DNA of 64,000 bases from the NCBI GenBank assembly GCA_954871525.1, contig OX940861.1:8230842-8294841 (forward strand), given 5' to 3'. Below the pieces are notes generated by a model. It did not search any database. It was not told the DNA's origin and saw nothing but the letters and a program-made list of their open reading frames with translations. The position numbers and the translations under genes are program-made. The DNA is from Parietaria judaica. Lineage: Eukaryota > Streptophyta > Magnoliopsida > Rosales > Urticaceae. Positions 1 to 12,025 of the stretch are shown piece after piece; the stretch's first letter is position 1, and every line of letters begins with the position of its first letter.

Positions 1-806
1 TCTAAAGTTCCAAAAAAAGCCTCTTTAAATACTTCATGTCAAGTTTACCTTTTTAAATTTGTTTCCACTTATACTATTACTATTGTTATTGATTTTTTTT
101 ATTTTTTTTATTTGTAATTTAATTTGTATTGCTCAATTGGTTAATGGTGATTGATGGGGTTCGCATATTATCTCCCAACTGTGGAACCCTCACCCAAGTA
201 ACACCCCAACACAGGTCCAAATCAAGCCACATTTTGGACTTTTCAAAGCCATATTTCATTATTATTTATAATATCTACTTCTCTTCTAATTAAATCTTCC
301 TAATTTTTTTTATTTTTTTTAAAAGGAGTAAAATCAGGACACGGTGTCGATTTTTCAATTTTTATGATCGGGTTTATCACTATTTTATGGTAATTGAGGA
401 TCGGACGGAGCTGGGTTGTTCCTTTTTATTATAAAAGAAAAGGCAATATTGGCCTAGGAGATATATATACCTATACTAAGTCAAACTAATCATGTTTAGG
501 GCTTAACTCACGCAACTAATCAATTGCAGAAAAGGTATATGAATTGAAAGATGTAAAAATACTCAAAACCCAAATTACTTTTTGACTTTGGGTGGGGTAA
601 AGATTAGATAAAACCGAACTTCATAAGAATTATTGGCGACAAATTTAGGAATTAAATTGCTCTATTAATTATAAGTATTCCCACCTGAGAGAAGCATGAA
701 AAGGCTATGAATAAAGTAAAAAAAAAAAAAGGACAACAAGCTTTAAGGCATGATTAAGCTTCCCAACTGACATTATATACTTCTCATTTCTTTCAATAAA
801 AGAGAA
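1..806. other. AT-rich intergenic DNA, no gene seen
   Basis: No open reading frame of believable length or composition is present on either strand. The stretch has T-runs and A-runs only. It ends at the target-site duplication of the MULE that begins at 816. Confidence 0.6.
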
Positions 807-815
807 AAATCATAA

Positions 816-1841
816 GGGTAATTTGCGGCAAACGTGGCCAACATGTTGCTATTTGGCCAGTTAAATGGCCAATGCAAAAAAACTGTGGCAATAATATCTA
901 ATGTTTCTTAACTACGTTTCGAAATAAATCAATCCAATTAGTTTTAACACCGTTAGTCAACGCTTGACATGGCACGGTTGACCGCCACGTGTCCACCCAC
1001 GTGGCATGCCACTTATTTTTTTTATTTTTTCGGGCCCATTTTCTCTCTCTTCCCTCTTCACTCTCTTTCTAGCGATGCCACGTAGCGATCTTCCTCCTCT
1101 CCCAAACTCTCCCAAACTGTCACGTGGCATGCAGGCCTGCCATTAAAAATTATAATTTTACTTCATTCACTTAAATTTTGCATATTATCTAGTTTATAAA
1201 TGTAACATATTAGTTATCTAATAAAATCTTTTTTTTAAATACAACTACATTTTATAAATAATTTAAAAATCTTATTTTTATTTTTTAAAAATACAATTAC
1301 ACTTAATATGGATAACTTATATTTAATGCAATTTTATACATTTTATATGTTACATTTTGTTAGTCTAATTACATGTTATATCATATAAATATTTATATCT
1401 AACTTAAATATGTTACATTTTATATACGTATAACTGTATAATTATTTATATCTACCTTTCCAGATCAAGGAATTAAAGTGCTCTGGTGGTTGAGTGAATA
1501 GGAACAATCTTGGGAGATGTGTGTTCAAAACTCATTGTTGCCATTATTTTTGTATGGCTGTGTATGCCACATGTCAGGTCGGTCGAGAGAGGAAGAATCT
1601 CCACGTGGTGTGGGCCCGAAAAATTTAAAAATTTAATAAATACGTGGCATGCCACGTTGGTGGACACGTGGCGGTCAACCATGCCATATCAAGCGTTGAC
1701 TAACGGTGTTAAAACTAATTGGATGGATTTTATTTCGAAACGTACTTAAGAAACATTAGATATTATTGTCACAATTTTTTCGCATTGGCCATTTAACTGA
1801 CCAAATGGCAACATGTTGGCCACTTTTGCCGCAAATTACCC
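816..1841. mobile_element. Non-autonomous MULE with long terminal inverted repeats
   Basis: The element starts GGGTAATTTGCGGCAAACG and ends with the inverted copy, ...TTTGCCGCAAATTACCC. The inverted repeats continue inward for about 200 bp (for example CCACGTGGCATGCCAC near 1000 and its partner near 1640). It is flanked by a perfect 9-bp direct repeat, AAATCATAA, at 807-815 and 1842-1850; nine base pairs is the Mutator-superfamily target-site length. The 1026-bp body is AT-rich and has no transposase; short open frames inside it are not believable genes. It shares its end motif with the elements at 5574, 25473 and 33919. Confidence 0.88.
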
Positions 1842-2034
1842 AAATCATAATCAAAATTCAAAGTTTAGTCCAATATTGCCACAGCCAGAAATCCAACGTG
1901 GCAAATCGAAGCTAATTTGTGTATTGTGATTCTTGCTGTGTACTTTGTCTTTTCTTTGAAAGCAAGCAACACAGTAACCAGAAAGAGGATAAAAATAAAA
2001 TAAAAAATTATATAATTAGTTTATCCTCGCTACG

Positions 2035-5016
2035 CTACAAGCTTCCCCAATTCATGAACTTCTTAACCTCGTCGTACAAAACCAATATAGCAGCGGCTCC
2101 CGTGCTCCTAAACACGTTGGAAACCGCTCCCCGGTAAAAAGACGCCACGCCCTCAGTCTTATAAATCTTCCTCCAACAGTCCACGGTACTGCTGTAAACG
2201 GGCCGCTCCGCCCCGGACTGCATCATCATCCGCCTCCGCACTGTGTCGAGCGGATACGAAACCATTCCGGCGGAGGTCGTCACGGCCTGGGCGGCGATCC
2301 ACCGCTTCCAGAGCGCCGGCTCAGGCCCCGAGCCCGAGGCCATTGCCTCCTTGACGGTGTCGAAGCCGCCGAAATAGAGGCCGCGGTGGATGACCATGCC
2401 CTGGAGGGACGCTGGGAGGCCCCGGTAGACCCCCCGAAGGCCGTCTTTTCGGCGGATGGTGGTGAGGAAGTGGCAGATGCCACGGAACTGGCGGAATTCG
2501 TTCCGGCCGAGGTCCGCTGCGAGGCGGGTGTGGGCGATATCGAGAGGGTAGATCAGGACAAGCGTCGTGCATCCTGCAGCGGCGCCAGCGATGAAGTTGG
2601 CGCCGGCACCGGAAAGGAAGTTGCCGGTGCCAGTGCTTTCTTGCGCGGTTGGCCTCTTCAACATGCTTCTGTAGAGATCCTGGAATGGAACAGTCACGCA
2701 ATCAATCCCAACAATCATACAAGAAAAAGCGACAGAATTGAAGAACACAAAAAACGGCAGAAGAGGCTAGAAACGACAGAGATCTTCTAATAAGATGAGC
2801 TATTAATGGGCGGAGGCAATGGGGAAAGTGCATATCTATCGTTTTTCATGGCTTCAGGCAATCAGATTCCCAAAGGGATCACTCGCAAACTCTGATTGCC
2901 TAAACCGCGAAAAACGGAAGATACCATTTTCCAGCCTCTCTTCGTCTAAAATCCTAAATCGCAATGGGAGAGAGAGAAAAGGGTTGCTCTGTATTTGCAT
3001 TGTAATTTTATCTTTATTACTAAAATCGTTGTTTTAAAAAAAAAAAAAATAGGGTACAAACATGACATAAAAGGACCGAATTACAAAAGATATCCATACA
3101 GAAATCAAAGTCATTAATAATCCTAAAATTTTGAAAATCACTGTAACTTGTAAGAAACATGATTGAAACTAGATTGAATTGCATTTCTAAGTAAAAAAAA
3201 AAAAAAAAAAATCTAATAATACATTGAATTGAAACTTTTGGATGACACTTAAGTGAAATTTCATGCTCATACATTAGCTTGCATATCTGGAAGATCTTTG
3301 ACCCATTGGATCAAGTTGATGGGTGCTAGCATGGAAGCTTATGCATCGTCCGATATATGAAAGAAGTGTAAAAAATGACCGAATACAAGGTCTAAAGCCC
3401 GAGTACCTCCGGAAGTGAAGACAAGACATGGAAGGCCAAAGAAACTTAGAGAGTCAATCACTGCAACTAAATCCAGATGGTTTGCTGGAAGGCTGGTCTC
3501 TATACATAAATTTGTTCTTAAGGGGCCAAGAAACGAAAAATATTACTGTTAATGAATGAAACCGGACATCTCACCAATGCAAAATTCAATTGTCTATGAA
3601 CATAGTTACCCTGGACTGAAATAACCACGAATTTAACCCGACAACAGCTAGTTCTGGGCTCTCTTGTAAATGGAATCCATCTCCCAAATTTTTAAAATCC
3701 TAACACTAAACTATTCACGGATATTCTTAACGCCAGATCCTTCATTGGTCCACGATTATTTTTGAACTATAATTTGGTTTCTATTGTCGACTGAATATTT
3801 GATACGCATCGTAAAACCATTACCCTACTGGTCAGTACATTCAGAACAACAATACATAAGCTGAATTACGCCACAATCAACCAGTGGCCACGTAAGAACC
3901 TAAAGTAATAAGCTGTTTTGATATTTCTTTAGAATCAAACTTGCTTGCTGCTAACAAATTAGCTAACAACAGCACACTCCGAAGACGCACTTTGAAGCCC
4001 AAGGAATATATCTAACCAAGAAAAAGCGGGAAAAAAAAAAGTCAAGACTGACTTCAAAAACACCCAGAAGCCGCTGGAATATAGCTTAGTTAGCTGGCTA
4101 TTCTCATGGCCTATACAAATCGAATACCTAGTTTCTAACATTCTACAACCGAGTCAGTAACTTTATAGCTCTTGATGTTTCTCAACTTCTCACAAACTCA
4201 ATCCACAAAACGATTTCGAGATCAATCCATGCCTTGCCTAATTGCTCTTCCCACGCGCTCACATCTTAACTCGGACCATATCGCGATCCGAGGAACGCTA
4301 ATGACAAATGACATAACAATTTCACGGGCTTAGTCGTCTCTAGCTCCTATTATTCACCCTCTACTTCGATATCTTTCAAGAGTATTGCGATTTGGTTTGG
4401 TCATTTACAAGCAGAAGCTCCTTCTGAAACCCTAACAATCCATATCATCGGCTAGAACAAGAACAAATGAAAACAGAATCACCACCGCTACACAAAAGGC
4501 TCAGAAATTCATCCTCAAACCCTAACAATCTCCAATGAATCCCGAATTCAATCAATCAAGGACGAAGAATAGGCATTTTTCTACCCGATGCACGCAGAAT
4601 CAAAAGCCAGAAGGAGGAGAACATACCTTGAGAGAGAAGTTGAGCGCGACGGAAGGGTAATAGCGAAGGACGCTGCTGCCATTGCCGCGCCAGAGGGAGA
4701 GAATGCCGTCGTCCCTCACCGTCCGGACGAGGCAGTCGATCATGCCTTTGAACCTCCGCCTCCCGCCGACGCCGCCGACGATGGCGGCGTTGCTCTCCTG
4801 CGTCTGCAGCAGCAGCTTCGCCCTCTCGATCGGCGCCACGATGGTGTGCACAACCCCTCCCATGGCGGCGCCGGCCATGAGATCCCTCTGGAAGCTCGCC
4901 GCCCAGCTGTACGGCCCCGACGAGCTCCGCCCCGATCTCGCCCGGTCCTCTTCGCTCCGGCTCAGCATCCTGCCGAAGCCTCCGCGCTCTCTCTCCGTCT
5001 CCACCGCCTCCGCCAT
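2035..5016 (-). CDS. PM-ANT1: ADP/ATP carrier, plasma-membrane type (PM-ANT1-like), 2 exons
   Basis: Mitochondrial-carrier-family adenine nucleotide transporter. Exon 1 is 5016-4627 (130 codons) and exon 2 is 2679-2035 (214 codons plus stop), joined in phase 0 with a GTATGT donor and a TTCCAG acceptor; the product is 344 aa. The three carrier repeats are visible: APIERAKLLLQTQE near residue 60, YPLDIAHTRLA near 174, and YPLDTVRRRMMMQ near 272. RRRMMMQ (residues 278-284) is the ADP/ATP-carrier signature. The sequence resembles Arabidopsis At5g56450, the plasma-membrane ADP/ATP carrier, more than the mitochondrial AACs: there is no long presequence, and the stretch LLLQTQESN then LRYYPSVALNFSLKDLYRS is shared. 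That family member exports ATP. An in-frame ATG 23 codons upstream (5085) is possible; 5016 was chosen because the extension has no recognised counterpart. Exon 1 is very GC-rich. The 1947-bp intron holds nothing recognised. Confidence 0.93.
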
Positions 5017-5104
5017 CGGATCTCCGAGCGATTCTCGCCGTGGAAATGCCGTTTCGCGTTTCGTTAATCTCTGGTTCAAAACCAATTGGATTGAAGAAGA
5101 ATAA

Positions 5105-5564
5105 AAGAAGACATTTTTATTCTCTCACGCAACTTTTTGGACTTTATTAATTTGATCAAATCTACCTTTACACTGATTTGTCATAAAAATGTGTATGAGC
5201 CTAATCTCAAAGAAATTGACTAATTAAATACTTACATTTAATTATTTGATTTTTATTTTTAATGAGGAGGCATGTATAATATATGCTTTCTAATTGACCT
5301 AAATATAATAAAGGGACACTATTAAATAGACAATGCAATACTGAGCCACCTCCATCGTGTGATTCAGGCTTTCAGCTTCGTTGAATAACAACAAAAAATT
5401 GATTAGAAATATGAATTAAATTTGTAAGAGTGCTTTAAACGTAATCCGGACAATTAAAATAAACAATTTTATTATTAGAAAACTAGTCTCATCTCATTCT
5501 CATGTGTTTCATTTGAATTTAGTAAATTATTTATTCGCTTCCTTTGTCGTCCCAATAGAGTAGA
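5105..5564. other. AT-rich 5' flank of the carrier gene
   Basis: Upstream sequence of the minus-strand carrier gene. It is AT-rich and shows no gene and no clear TATA box at a convincing distance. It ends at the target-site duplication of the next MULE. Confidence 0.5.
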
Positions 5565-5786
5565 TTATATAAGGGGAAATTTGCGGCGAAAATCATCCAA
5601 GTCACTAAATTCTTGCAAATAAATCACTAACGTCTATTTTTTGCGGCAAAAGTCATTAACGTCATCATTTGTTTGTAGATAAGTCACTGACGTTTATTTT
5701 TTTGCAGAAAAAATCATCAAATTTACTAAATTCGTGCAGATAAATCATTAACGTATATTTTTTGCGCCAAAAGTCATTAACGTCAG

Positions 5787-6459
5787 CAGGGGCGAAGCCA
5801 GGAATTGTCGGAAGGGGGGGGCAAAAATTACCATACTAAATTTTGAAAATAAAATGATATTAAAATGTGGAACATAAATTACATTATAATTTTCCTCTGC
5901 GAGTTTTCATGCTCTGAAAAAAAAAATCATAATGGGCTCCTCACGATTTAATTGAAAATATCTTTCTCAATGTATGTAAATAAAAGATCATTTAGGCAGT
6001 CGTCTCCCATTTTGTTGCGTAGACCAGTCTTCACAAACTTCATAGAAGAAAACGATCTCTCAACTGAAGCCGTAGCAATAGGTAAAGTGCAAGCCAACGT
6101 CAAGAGTCGATTAACTAACGGAAAGATTTTCTCTTTTCCCGTCTCAACCATTATCCGAGTAAGGTCGCCATTTTTTTTCTATTCCACAAAAGTAAACATA
6201 TGAAGAACATGCTCTATGTAATTTTGAAGTTGACCTTCTAGCCGAACACGCTCCGGAACTAAACACTGAGTGCTTTGAGAAAGATGTTTTCAATGAAATC
6301 GGTGACGAGCCCATTATGAATTATTTTGAGAACATGAAAACTCGTAGAATACAATTATAATGTAATTTGCATTTTAATATCATTTTATTTTCAAATTTTA
6401 GTATGGTAATTTTCACCCCCCCCCCCCCCCCTTTCCGACAATTCTTGGCTTCGCCCATG
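5787..6459. mobile_element. hAT-like element forming the core of the MULE
   Basis: It begins CAGGGGCGAAGCCAGGAATT and ends with the inverted version (AATTCTTGGCTTCGCCCATG); CAGGGGCGAAGCC-type ends are typical of plant hAT transposons. A G-run next to the left end and a C-run next to the right end are part of the inverted arms, which extend about 130 bp. It contains the C-terminal dimerisation segment of an hAT transposase. The outside flanks (AACGTCAG and CTGACGTT) are inverted rather than direct copies, so no 8-bp hAT target duplication is seen. Confidence 0.65.
5948..6151 (-). pseudogene. hAT transposase C-terminal dimerisation fragment
   Basis: Encodes 67 residues including the hallmark LPIATASVERSFSSMKFVK and then GLRNKMGDDCLNDLLFTYIE. 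This is the conserved hAT C-terminal dimerisation region found at the end of Ac-like and zinc-finger MYM-like plant hAT transposases. The rest of the transposase (zinc finger and RNase-H-like core) is missing, so it is a remnant inside the hAT-like core. Confidence 0.8.
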
Positions 6460-6682
6460 CTGACGTTAATGACTTTTGGCTCACAAAATAGACGTTAGTG
6501 ATTTATCTGCAAGAGTTTAGTGACTTTGATGATTTTCGCCGCAAAAAATAAACGTTGTTGACTTATCTGCAAACAATTGATGACATTTATGACTTTTGCC
6601 GTAAAAAAATAAACGTTAGTGATTTATTTGCAAGAATTTAGTGATTTCGGTGATTTTCGCCGCAAATTTTCCTTTATATAAG

Positions 6683-8280
6683 TATAACTTCTTGAATTAT
6701 GACTATTTTATTCCGTACTTTCTTATAGACATGTGATTTTAAAATAATAACAAAAAATGAGGTAAATGCCCATTTATGACTATTTATTTCGACCACTATA
6801 ATTTTTTTTGGTTTTACTTATTTAATAAGGGTAAATGAGGCAAATGCCCATTTATGGCTCAATGTTTCCAAAAAATGCCCATTTCTAAATATGGTAAACA
6901 TAATCACCTTTAAATTGAAATGTGGACTAAATTACCCTTTTAATTTTTAGCAGAAAATCACGTTTAATTTTTTTAATTCGTTTTATTAATTAAATTTAAA
7001 AAAATTCCTTAAATGTAGCAAAGTGAAACAAATCTCCCTTATTAATTAGTAATATTTTCAATAATAATTTACAAATCACGTTGACCATTAAAATCTGAAT
7101 CTTTTTTTTACCTATTAATTAGTTAACAATTGATTTGAATTTTTGTTTTTTATATACTGGTTTATTGGGGATTAAAAGTCGAAAAAAACTGATTAATAGG
7201 AAAACTAAATTGCCCAAAATCAATTAAAAATCAATTGTATAATTTCAGCCTAATTTTCGTGTAATAAACTGTAAATATAGTTACGAAATTTCAATAAAGC
7301 TGTAGTTATGAAACTCTAAATACAGTTACAAAATTTCAAGAAAGTTGTAGTCATAAAACTGTAAATATATTTACGACAATTCATTAACCTGAACCTCAGG
7401 CCATTGTGAAGTACGTGCAGTAAACTGTAAATATAGTTACGAAATTTTAATAAAGTTGTAGTTATAAAACTGTAAATATATTTACGATTACGACAATTCA
7501 ATAACCTATTGAACATCGGGACATTGTGCTTGTTTACGAGCGTCCGTAGGATTTTCAACCAAAATAGTACGTGCAGTAAACTGCAGATATAATTACGAAA
7601 TTTTCAATAAAGTTGTAGTTATAAACTGTAAATATATTTACGAAATTTAAAAAACTGTAAATATATTTACAAACAAACGACAACGATCGAGAAACGATGA
7701 ATAAACGACGACGAACTTCCGCGAGCAAACGATCAAACCTCTGCGAGCGAACGAGCGAGAGAATCGAAGAGGAGAAGCAATCGGCGTGGGAGGAGTCTAG
7801 GAGTGATGGATTAAATGACGGTCTTAACCGAGAGACTACGTTCGCCGGAGCAAGTTTCGAATTGTCACGAGTGAGAAAGAGAGAGTGAGAGAAGGAGAGA
7901 GATCGTGGAAGGGAGGGGAGAGAGAGAGAAAAGAAAAAAAGAAAAAAGAAACAAATAATTATTAAATGAAATTGTAATTAATAGGATGAAATTGTCAACT
8001 GTAATTATAGTTTGAAAATAATTTCAAAATTAAAATAAATAATAAATAATTATATACGAAAATTAAAAATATATAACTAATATTAAGGTTAAAATGGTCC
8101 AAAATAATTTATTAATGGGTATAAACTAATTATTTGAAACTATGAGCAATTCCCTTAAACCTTAAGTGGTTTTTGGGCATTTAGTGAGTTTTTCTTATTG
8201 GTATTATATTACGTCGTTAAGAGTAAGACCACGACATACACGTACTTTATTTAGGTACGACATTATAATGTGAGTCACTT
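6683..8280. repeat. AT-rich DNA with a degenerate tandem repeat
   Basis: Between about 7255 and 7680 a unit of roughly 60-75 bp recurs four to five times with drift. Its core reads AACTGTAAATATAGTTACGA followed by AATTTCAATAAAGTTGTAG. From 7690 to 7920 there is an island with less A and T, rich in GAGCGA and ACGA steps, and open for 63 codons (7697-7888), but it matches no known protein. The rest is A/T-rich with nothing recognised. Confidence 0.55.
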
Positions 8281-8287
8281 GGCCGGA

Positions 8288-8392
8288 GCTTTCTTGGGCG
8301 CTTGGCCTCTTCAACATGCTTCTATAGAGGTCCTGGTCAAGCAATCAATGCCGACGATCATACAAAAAAAAAAGCGACAAAATTACGAATAA
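8288..8392 (-). pseudogene. Fragment of the ADP/ATP carrier intron-exon junction
   Basis: About 100 bp aligns with 2634-2740 of the carrier gene: the first codons of exon 2 (GGCCTCTTCAACATGCTTCT on the plus strand), the splice acceptor and the adjacent intron (GCAATCAAT...ACAATCATACAA...AAAAGCGACA). There are scattered substitutions and a loss of about 10 bp next to the acceptor. It is a non-functional local duplication; both ends stop inside non-coding DNA. Confidence 0.8.
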
Positions 8393-9398
8393 AATCATAA
8401 AGATAATTAATAATAATCGTTTTAACTTAAAAGCAAGCAAGCAATAATTACGAATCCTTAAACAACCCAAAAAATAGGCCATAATATCCCCTAATCTTAA
8501 TAAAACTGAAATATAGATACATTATTTAATATCCCAAATGTTAGGCCGGTGTACAAAAAAATCCTAAACTGAATCTAAAACGGATAACATTAATTTACTG
8601 ATTTTTTTCACGACAGAAAATTTAAGCTTTTTTTTAAATACCAAAAAATGCGATTTAAGCTGGTATCTTTTTAGAATGGTAAAGGTTACGTTTTCACAGA
8701 AAAACCGATACCGATTACCGATTAACTCAAAATATAACTTTGTATTTTTTATATATTTTAAAATATATAAATGTAAGGCTTTAGTGCTTAATATCTTTAT
8801 AACAATGTTTCGCTGTGATTTTGAGTCATTTAATGATTCATTTAACCTTATTTTATTTTGAACAATATATGTTGTTATTATTTTATTTATTTTTGTGTTG
8901 AATTAGAATAAGTAAAAACATAGTAAGAGAACTGATTCCGTTTGAATTATTTCATTGATTGGTAATTTTTTTTTTTTTTACTTAAGTTTTTTTTAAGTAA
9001 TTTTATTTTTCAAATATAGGATGATTATATTGCATTTCGTCAAAATGCGGTTAAAACCAAAATTAAACCGACTTTAAAATTGATATATCGGTAATTGCTA
9101 AAATTAGTGTTAAACTTCAATACGCAGCTTTCGATTTGAAAATTGAAAAAACGAAAGTACGATAGTCTGTATATATAGTTATGAAAACCGAACCAATTCG
9201 AAGATTCATTTGTTCACCCTACCAAACGTAATAGATCATACTTCATAGTGGAGATGCCACAAAATAGTAAACTAGCAAGTAGTGACAACAAAGACATGAT
9301 CTTTCTTCTCTCAAAAAAAAAAAAAAAACATGATCTATCCATGCGCAATGTAACGACATATGTCACGAAATCTTATTACAAATAAAAACGACAATATT
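8393..9398. other. AT-rich intergenic DNA, no gene seen
   Basis: A/T-rich sequence downstream of the first GH32 gene. One 61-codon open frame (8676-8861, plus) has no recognisable features and is judged to be chance. Confidence 0.5.
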
Positions 9399-11969
9399 TT
9401 AAGACCGAGCAACGCTATTCTGTTGTGGTTCCTTGGTGTTGGTGGTGAACTGAGCGCTGTTCATGCTCCAAGCATTGAGCCTTGAGATTCTGACGCTCTG
9501 AGTTCCATTGTTGAATGCGAACAACCGAGCTCTGTCGTGGACGGCTGTCTTCGGGTAAACTCGAGAGGTTATGCAAGCTCTGCCTTCTCCGCCGAAGCTC
9601 TCAACAATGGAGAGGTCAATCTGCGCGTAGAAAAGTCAAACCATCATACAAGTGAAGTGAAATGAAACACTGCCAAAACTCCCAAGTTTCAGTCGAGTGA
9701 ACGTACCAAGGTGCGTAGTGTTATCTTCTCTGTTTGAGGATCTAAGTCCACTAATGCCCCGTACATTGCTTTTTGAAGCCCTTCCCTCACAGATGATTTT
9801 CTTTCATCAGTGCCCATGAAGACGACATACTTTCCGGTGCGTTTGAACACGCGGAAGAATACCTCCGTTTGTTCTTCTAAATCCTCCGACACCAAAACCC
9901 TCAAACCGAACGGACCAACTTTGCCATTCGCAAAAGCACCGTTCTCGGAGCACAACGATTCTGCATCGACACAGTTGGAGTCTATTGGCTCTGCTTCTTC
10001 AAGCCCCAACACTTCAAATGACACTTCCACATCTGCCTGAGAGATTCATTGAACAACTTATGTGTGAATTATATGTGATAATTAAGAGATCTCACTAGGA
10101 ATATACCTGTGAAGCTGTGATGCCAGATATTTCAATGTCCGAGCCTCCTTCGAGCACTATATCTTCGAGACTAACTTTATCGCCTCTTAGCTTCTCGATT
10201 TCTTCGACCGGCCATTGCACTAATTGCCGCCCAGAAGAGCTCAGAACAACGCTTCTCGGAACCGCCTATCGAACAAAGCTCAAGCTTAGTAGTGATTGTA
10301 CATTCTTACGTTAGAACAAAGCACAAGGTAGAATATATTTATACATATACCTGAAGGCCAGACCAGCCTTTCTCAATGGCATCAGACTTACTGTCAGTCT
10401 CAGAAACCCACCCCCATAAAACCCACCTCTTCTTCGTGTTGTCGTAAAACACCTTGGACGCGTAAAACTTTCCATAATCGTACCTCAAGTCTGCACCGGC
10501 ATCCAAGAAGTCGGTGTCAGGCACGAACTTGTCGGTCTCGGGGTCGTATTTTCCAAGCACGTAGTAGTCACGGCCATGGAGCTGGATGCTCACCTTGAGA
10601 ACACGTTTTCCGTCAAACTCATCGCCGAAGGGGAAGAAATCGGGACACTCCCACATCCCCGTTTTCTCCATCGAATGAAAGTCTCTTTCGGCTTTGTCCC
10701 ATTTAAGGAAGTCTCTGCTCTTGTACAGAACAGCCACTCCTCTTCCTTCAATCTCGGCACCAATGAGAACCCTCCACGTCCCGTCCGGGGCTCTCCACGC
10801 TGTTGTGGGGTCTCTGAAGGATTCTGGCCCGATCCCGTCGCTCGGACCCATGACAGGGTTTAGTGCAGATTTGGTCCATTCTCTCAGAAAGGGGTCAGAC
10901 GGGTCTGCAGGAAATGCAAGGTTTTGGAGTTGGGCTTTTTGGGAGTCACGTCCGGTGTACATAATAACCGGTTCTTCCGCATCCCGGGCGAGGAACGTGA
11001 TGGAACCGGAGTAACAGCCTTCAATGTCGAAAGTGTTGACCGGGTTTAGCGCATTCTCGAGGTGAAACCAGTTGACCAGATCGTAGGAGACGGAGTGTCC
11101 CCATGCCATGTTTCCGAATAATGGACCGGCAGGATTGTATTGGTAAAAGAGATGATACAAGCCTTTGTAGTATACTGGACCTGTATTGCACGTAACATAT
11201 CAAATAAAAATCATATCATGTTTTAAGTTTATATGAACTCAATGAATCTTAGGATATAATTAAAATTAATGGTAAAAATATGGTCATACAGAAATTCTGA
11301 ATCCCATATTTTTTTTTCAGGGAAAACAAAACGGGAATTTCAAGATACTTTTTTAATTTTTTTTTATTATTAAAAAGCTACTTAATATGGACCACAATGA
11401 ATCGCCTTATTAATCAACTTTTATTTTTTCGTTACAAAATACACGGATGAATATTTTGAATTATGGGTCCGAAAACAAAAAGGGAACTGGAATATTCCGG
11501 TTTCGAAAAAAAAAAATAGAAACCAGGACAACTTATGATAACTAAATAGTTTAGGAAAAAGAAGAGGAAAAGTAACTAAGTGAATTTGATGTCAGTTGTA
11601 TTAGTATAAGAACATTAATGTCGTTTTATATCAGAATTCAGGGTCACTAAAATGCATAATAATCGGTTACTGATATGAACATGAAAAGCAACATATATAA
11701 TTAAGATAGCTAATTAAAACAATACATACCATTAGGATCTGTGTATAGTAATCATCCGTGACCAATTTTCCAAAGTATTCAGCAACATGAAGAACAAACA
11801 AAAAAATGGTTAATCTTAACATATATACTTAAATATAGAAAGAAAGAATAAAAAATAAAAGAATTAGTTGGAAAGTCAAACCGTTCATCCAGTTCTTCAG
11901 AGGTTGGAAATGGTAGCCAGTTCTGTATGGCTGCATTTCAGAGCGTGACTTCATTTCTTGTGGAGCCAT
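9399..11969 (-). CDS. GH32 beta-fructosidase (cell-wall invertase / FEH-like), copy A
   Basis: Six exons: 11969-11882, mini-exon 11738-11730, 11180-10351, 10265-10107, 10036-9707 and 9620-9399, giving 545 aa. The 9-nt mini-exon ATCCTAATG completes NDPNG and is a plant invertase hallmark. The catalytic set is present: NDPNG (nucleophile Asp), FRDPTTAW (transition-state Asp), and MWECPDFF (acid/base Glu, with the Pro of the cell-wall rather than the vacuolar class). The family hydrolyses terminal beta-fructosyl bonds in sucrose or fructans. Oddities: exon 1 starts only 12 residues before [11 protein letters not shown], so there is no signal peptide; the CWSGS motif reads CYSGS; and after the acid/base Glu the segment [11 protein letters not shown] replaces the Asp-x-x-Lys (SLDDTK) of Arabidopsis cwINV1, suggesting poor sucrose use. 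A TATA box lies very close to the ATG. Gene type is certain, substrate is not. Confidence 0.93.
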
Positions 11970-11975
11970 TTTTGT

Positions 11976-12025
11976 TGCTTATATATATCGATCTAATTAT
12001 TGCTTATATATATCGATCTAATTAT
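11976..12025 (-). promoter_or_regulatory. Duplicated TATA-bearing core promoter of GH32 copy A
   Basis: Two perfect 25-bp tandem units (TGCTTATATATATCGATCTAATTAT; 11976-12000 and 12001-12025) lie directly upstream of the copy A start codon. Each carries TATATATAAGC on the minus strand. The nearer TATA is only about 15 bases from the ATG, the farther about 40, so the leader must be very short if the nearer one is used. The truncated copy B lacks the TATA-containing part. Confidence 0.55.

Larger units (their letters stand above)
5574..6673. mobile_element. Long-TIR MULE with an hAT-derived core
   Basis: The ends GGGGAAATTTGCGGCG and CGCCGCAAATTTTCCTT are inverted, and a perfect 9-bp duplication, TTATATAAG, flanks them (5565-5573 and 6674-6682). 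The arms of about 200 bp contain several copies of a motif like TTTGCGGCAAAAGTCATTAACG. The central part (5787-6459) has hAT-type ends and is itself an inverted repeat, so the whole element can fold back on itself. No Mutator transposase is encoded. Confidence 0.82.

Noticed and set aside
4588..5104. Plus-strand frames of 140-159 codons opposite carrier exon 1
   Set aside because: Shadows of the GC-rich minus-strand exon, which encodes clear mitochondrial-carrier motifs.
6830..8200. A further TIR element suggested by ATGCCCATTTATGG and an inverse near 8175
   Set aside because: The inverted similarity is short and broken, and no flanking duplication was found.
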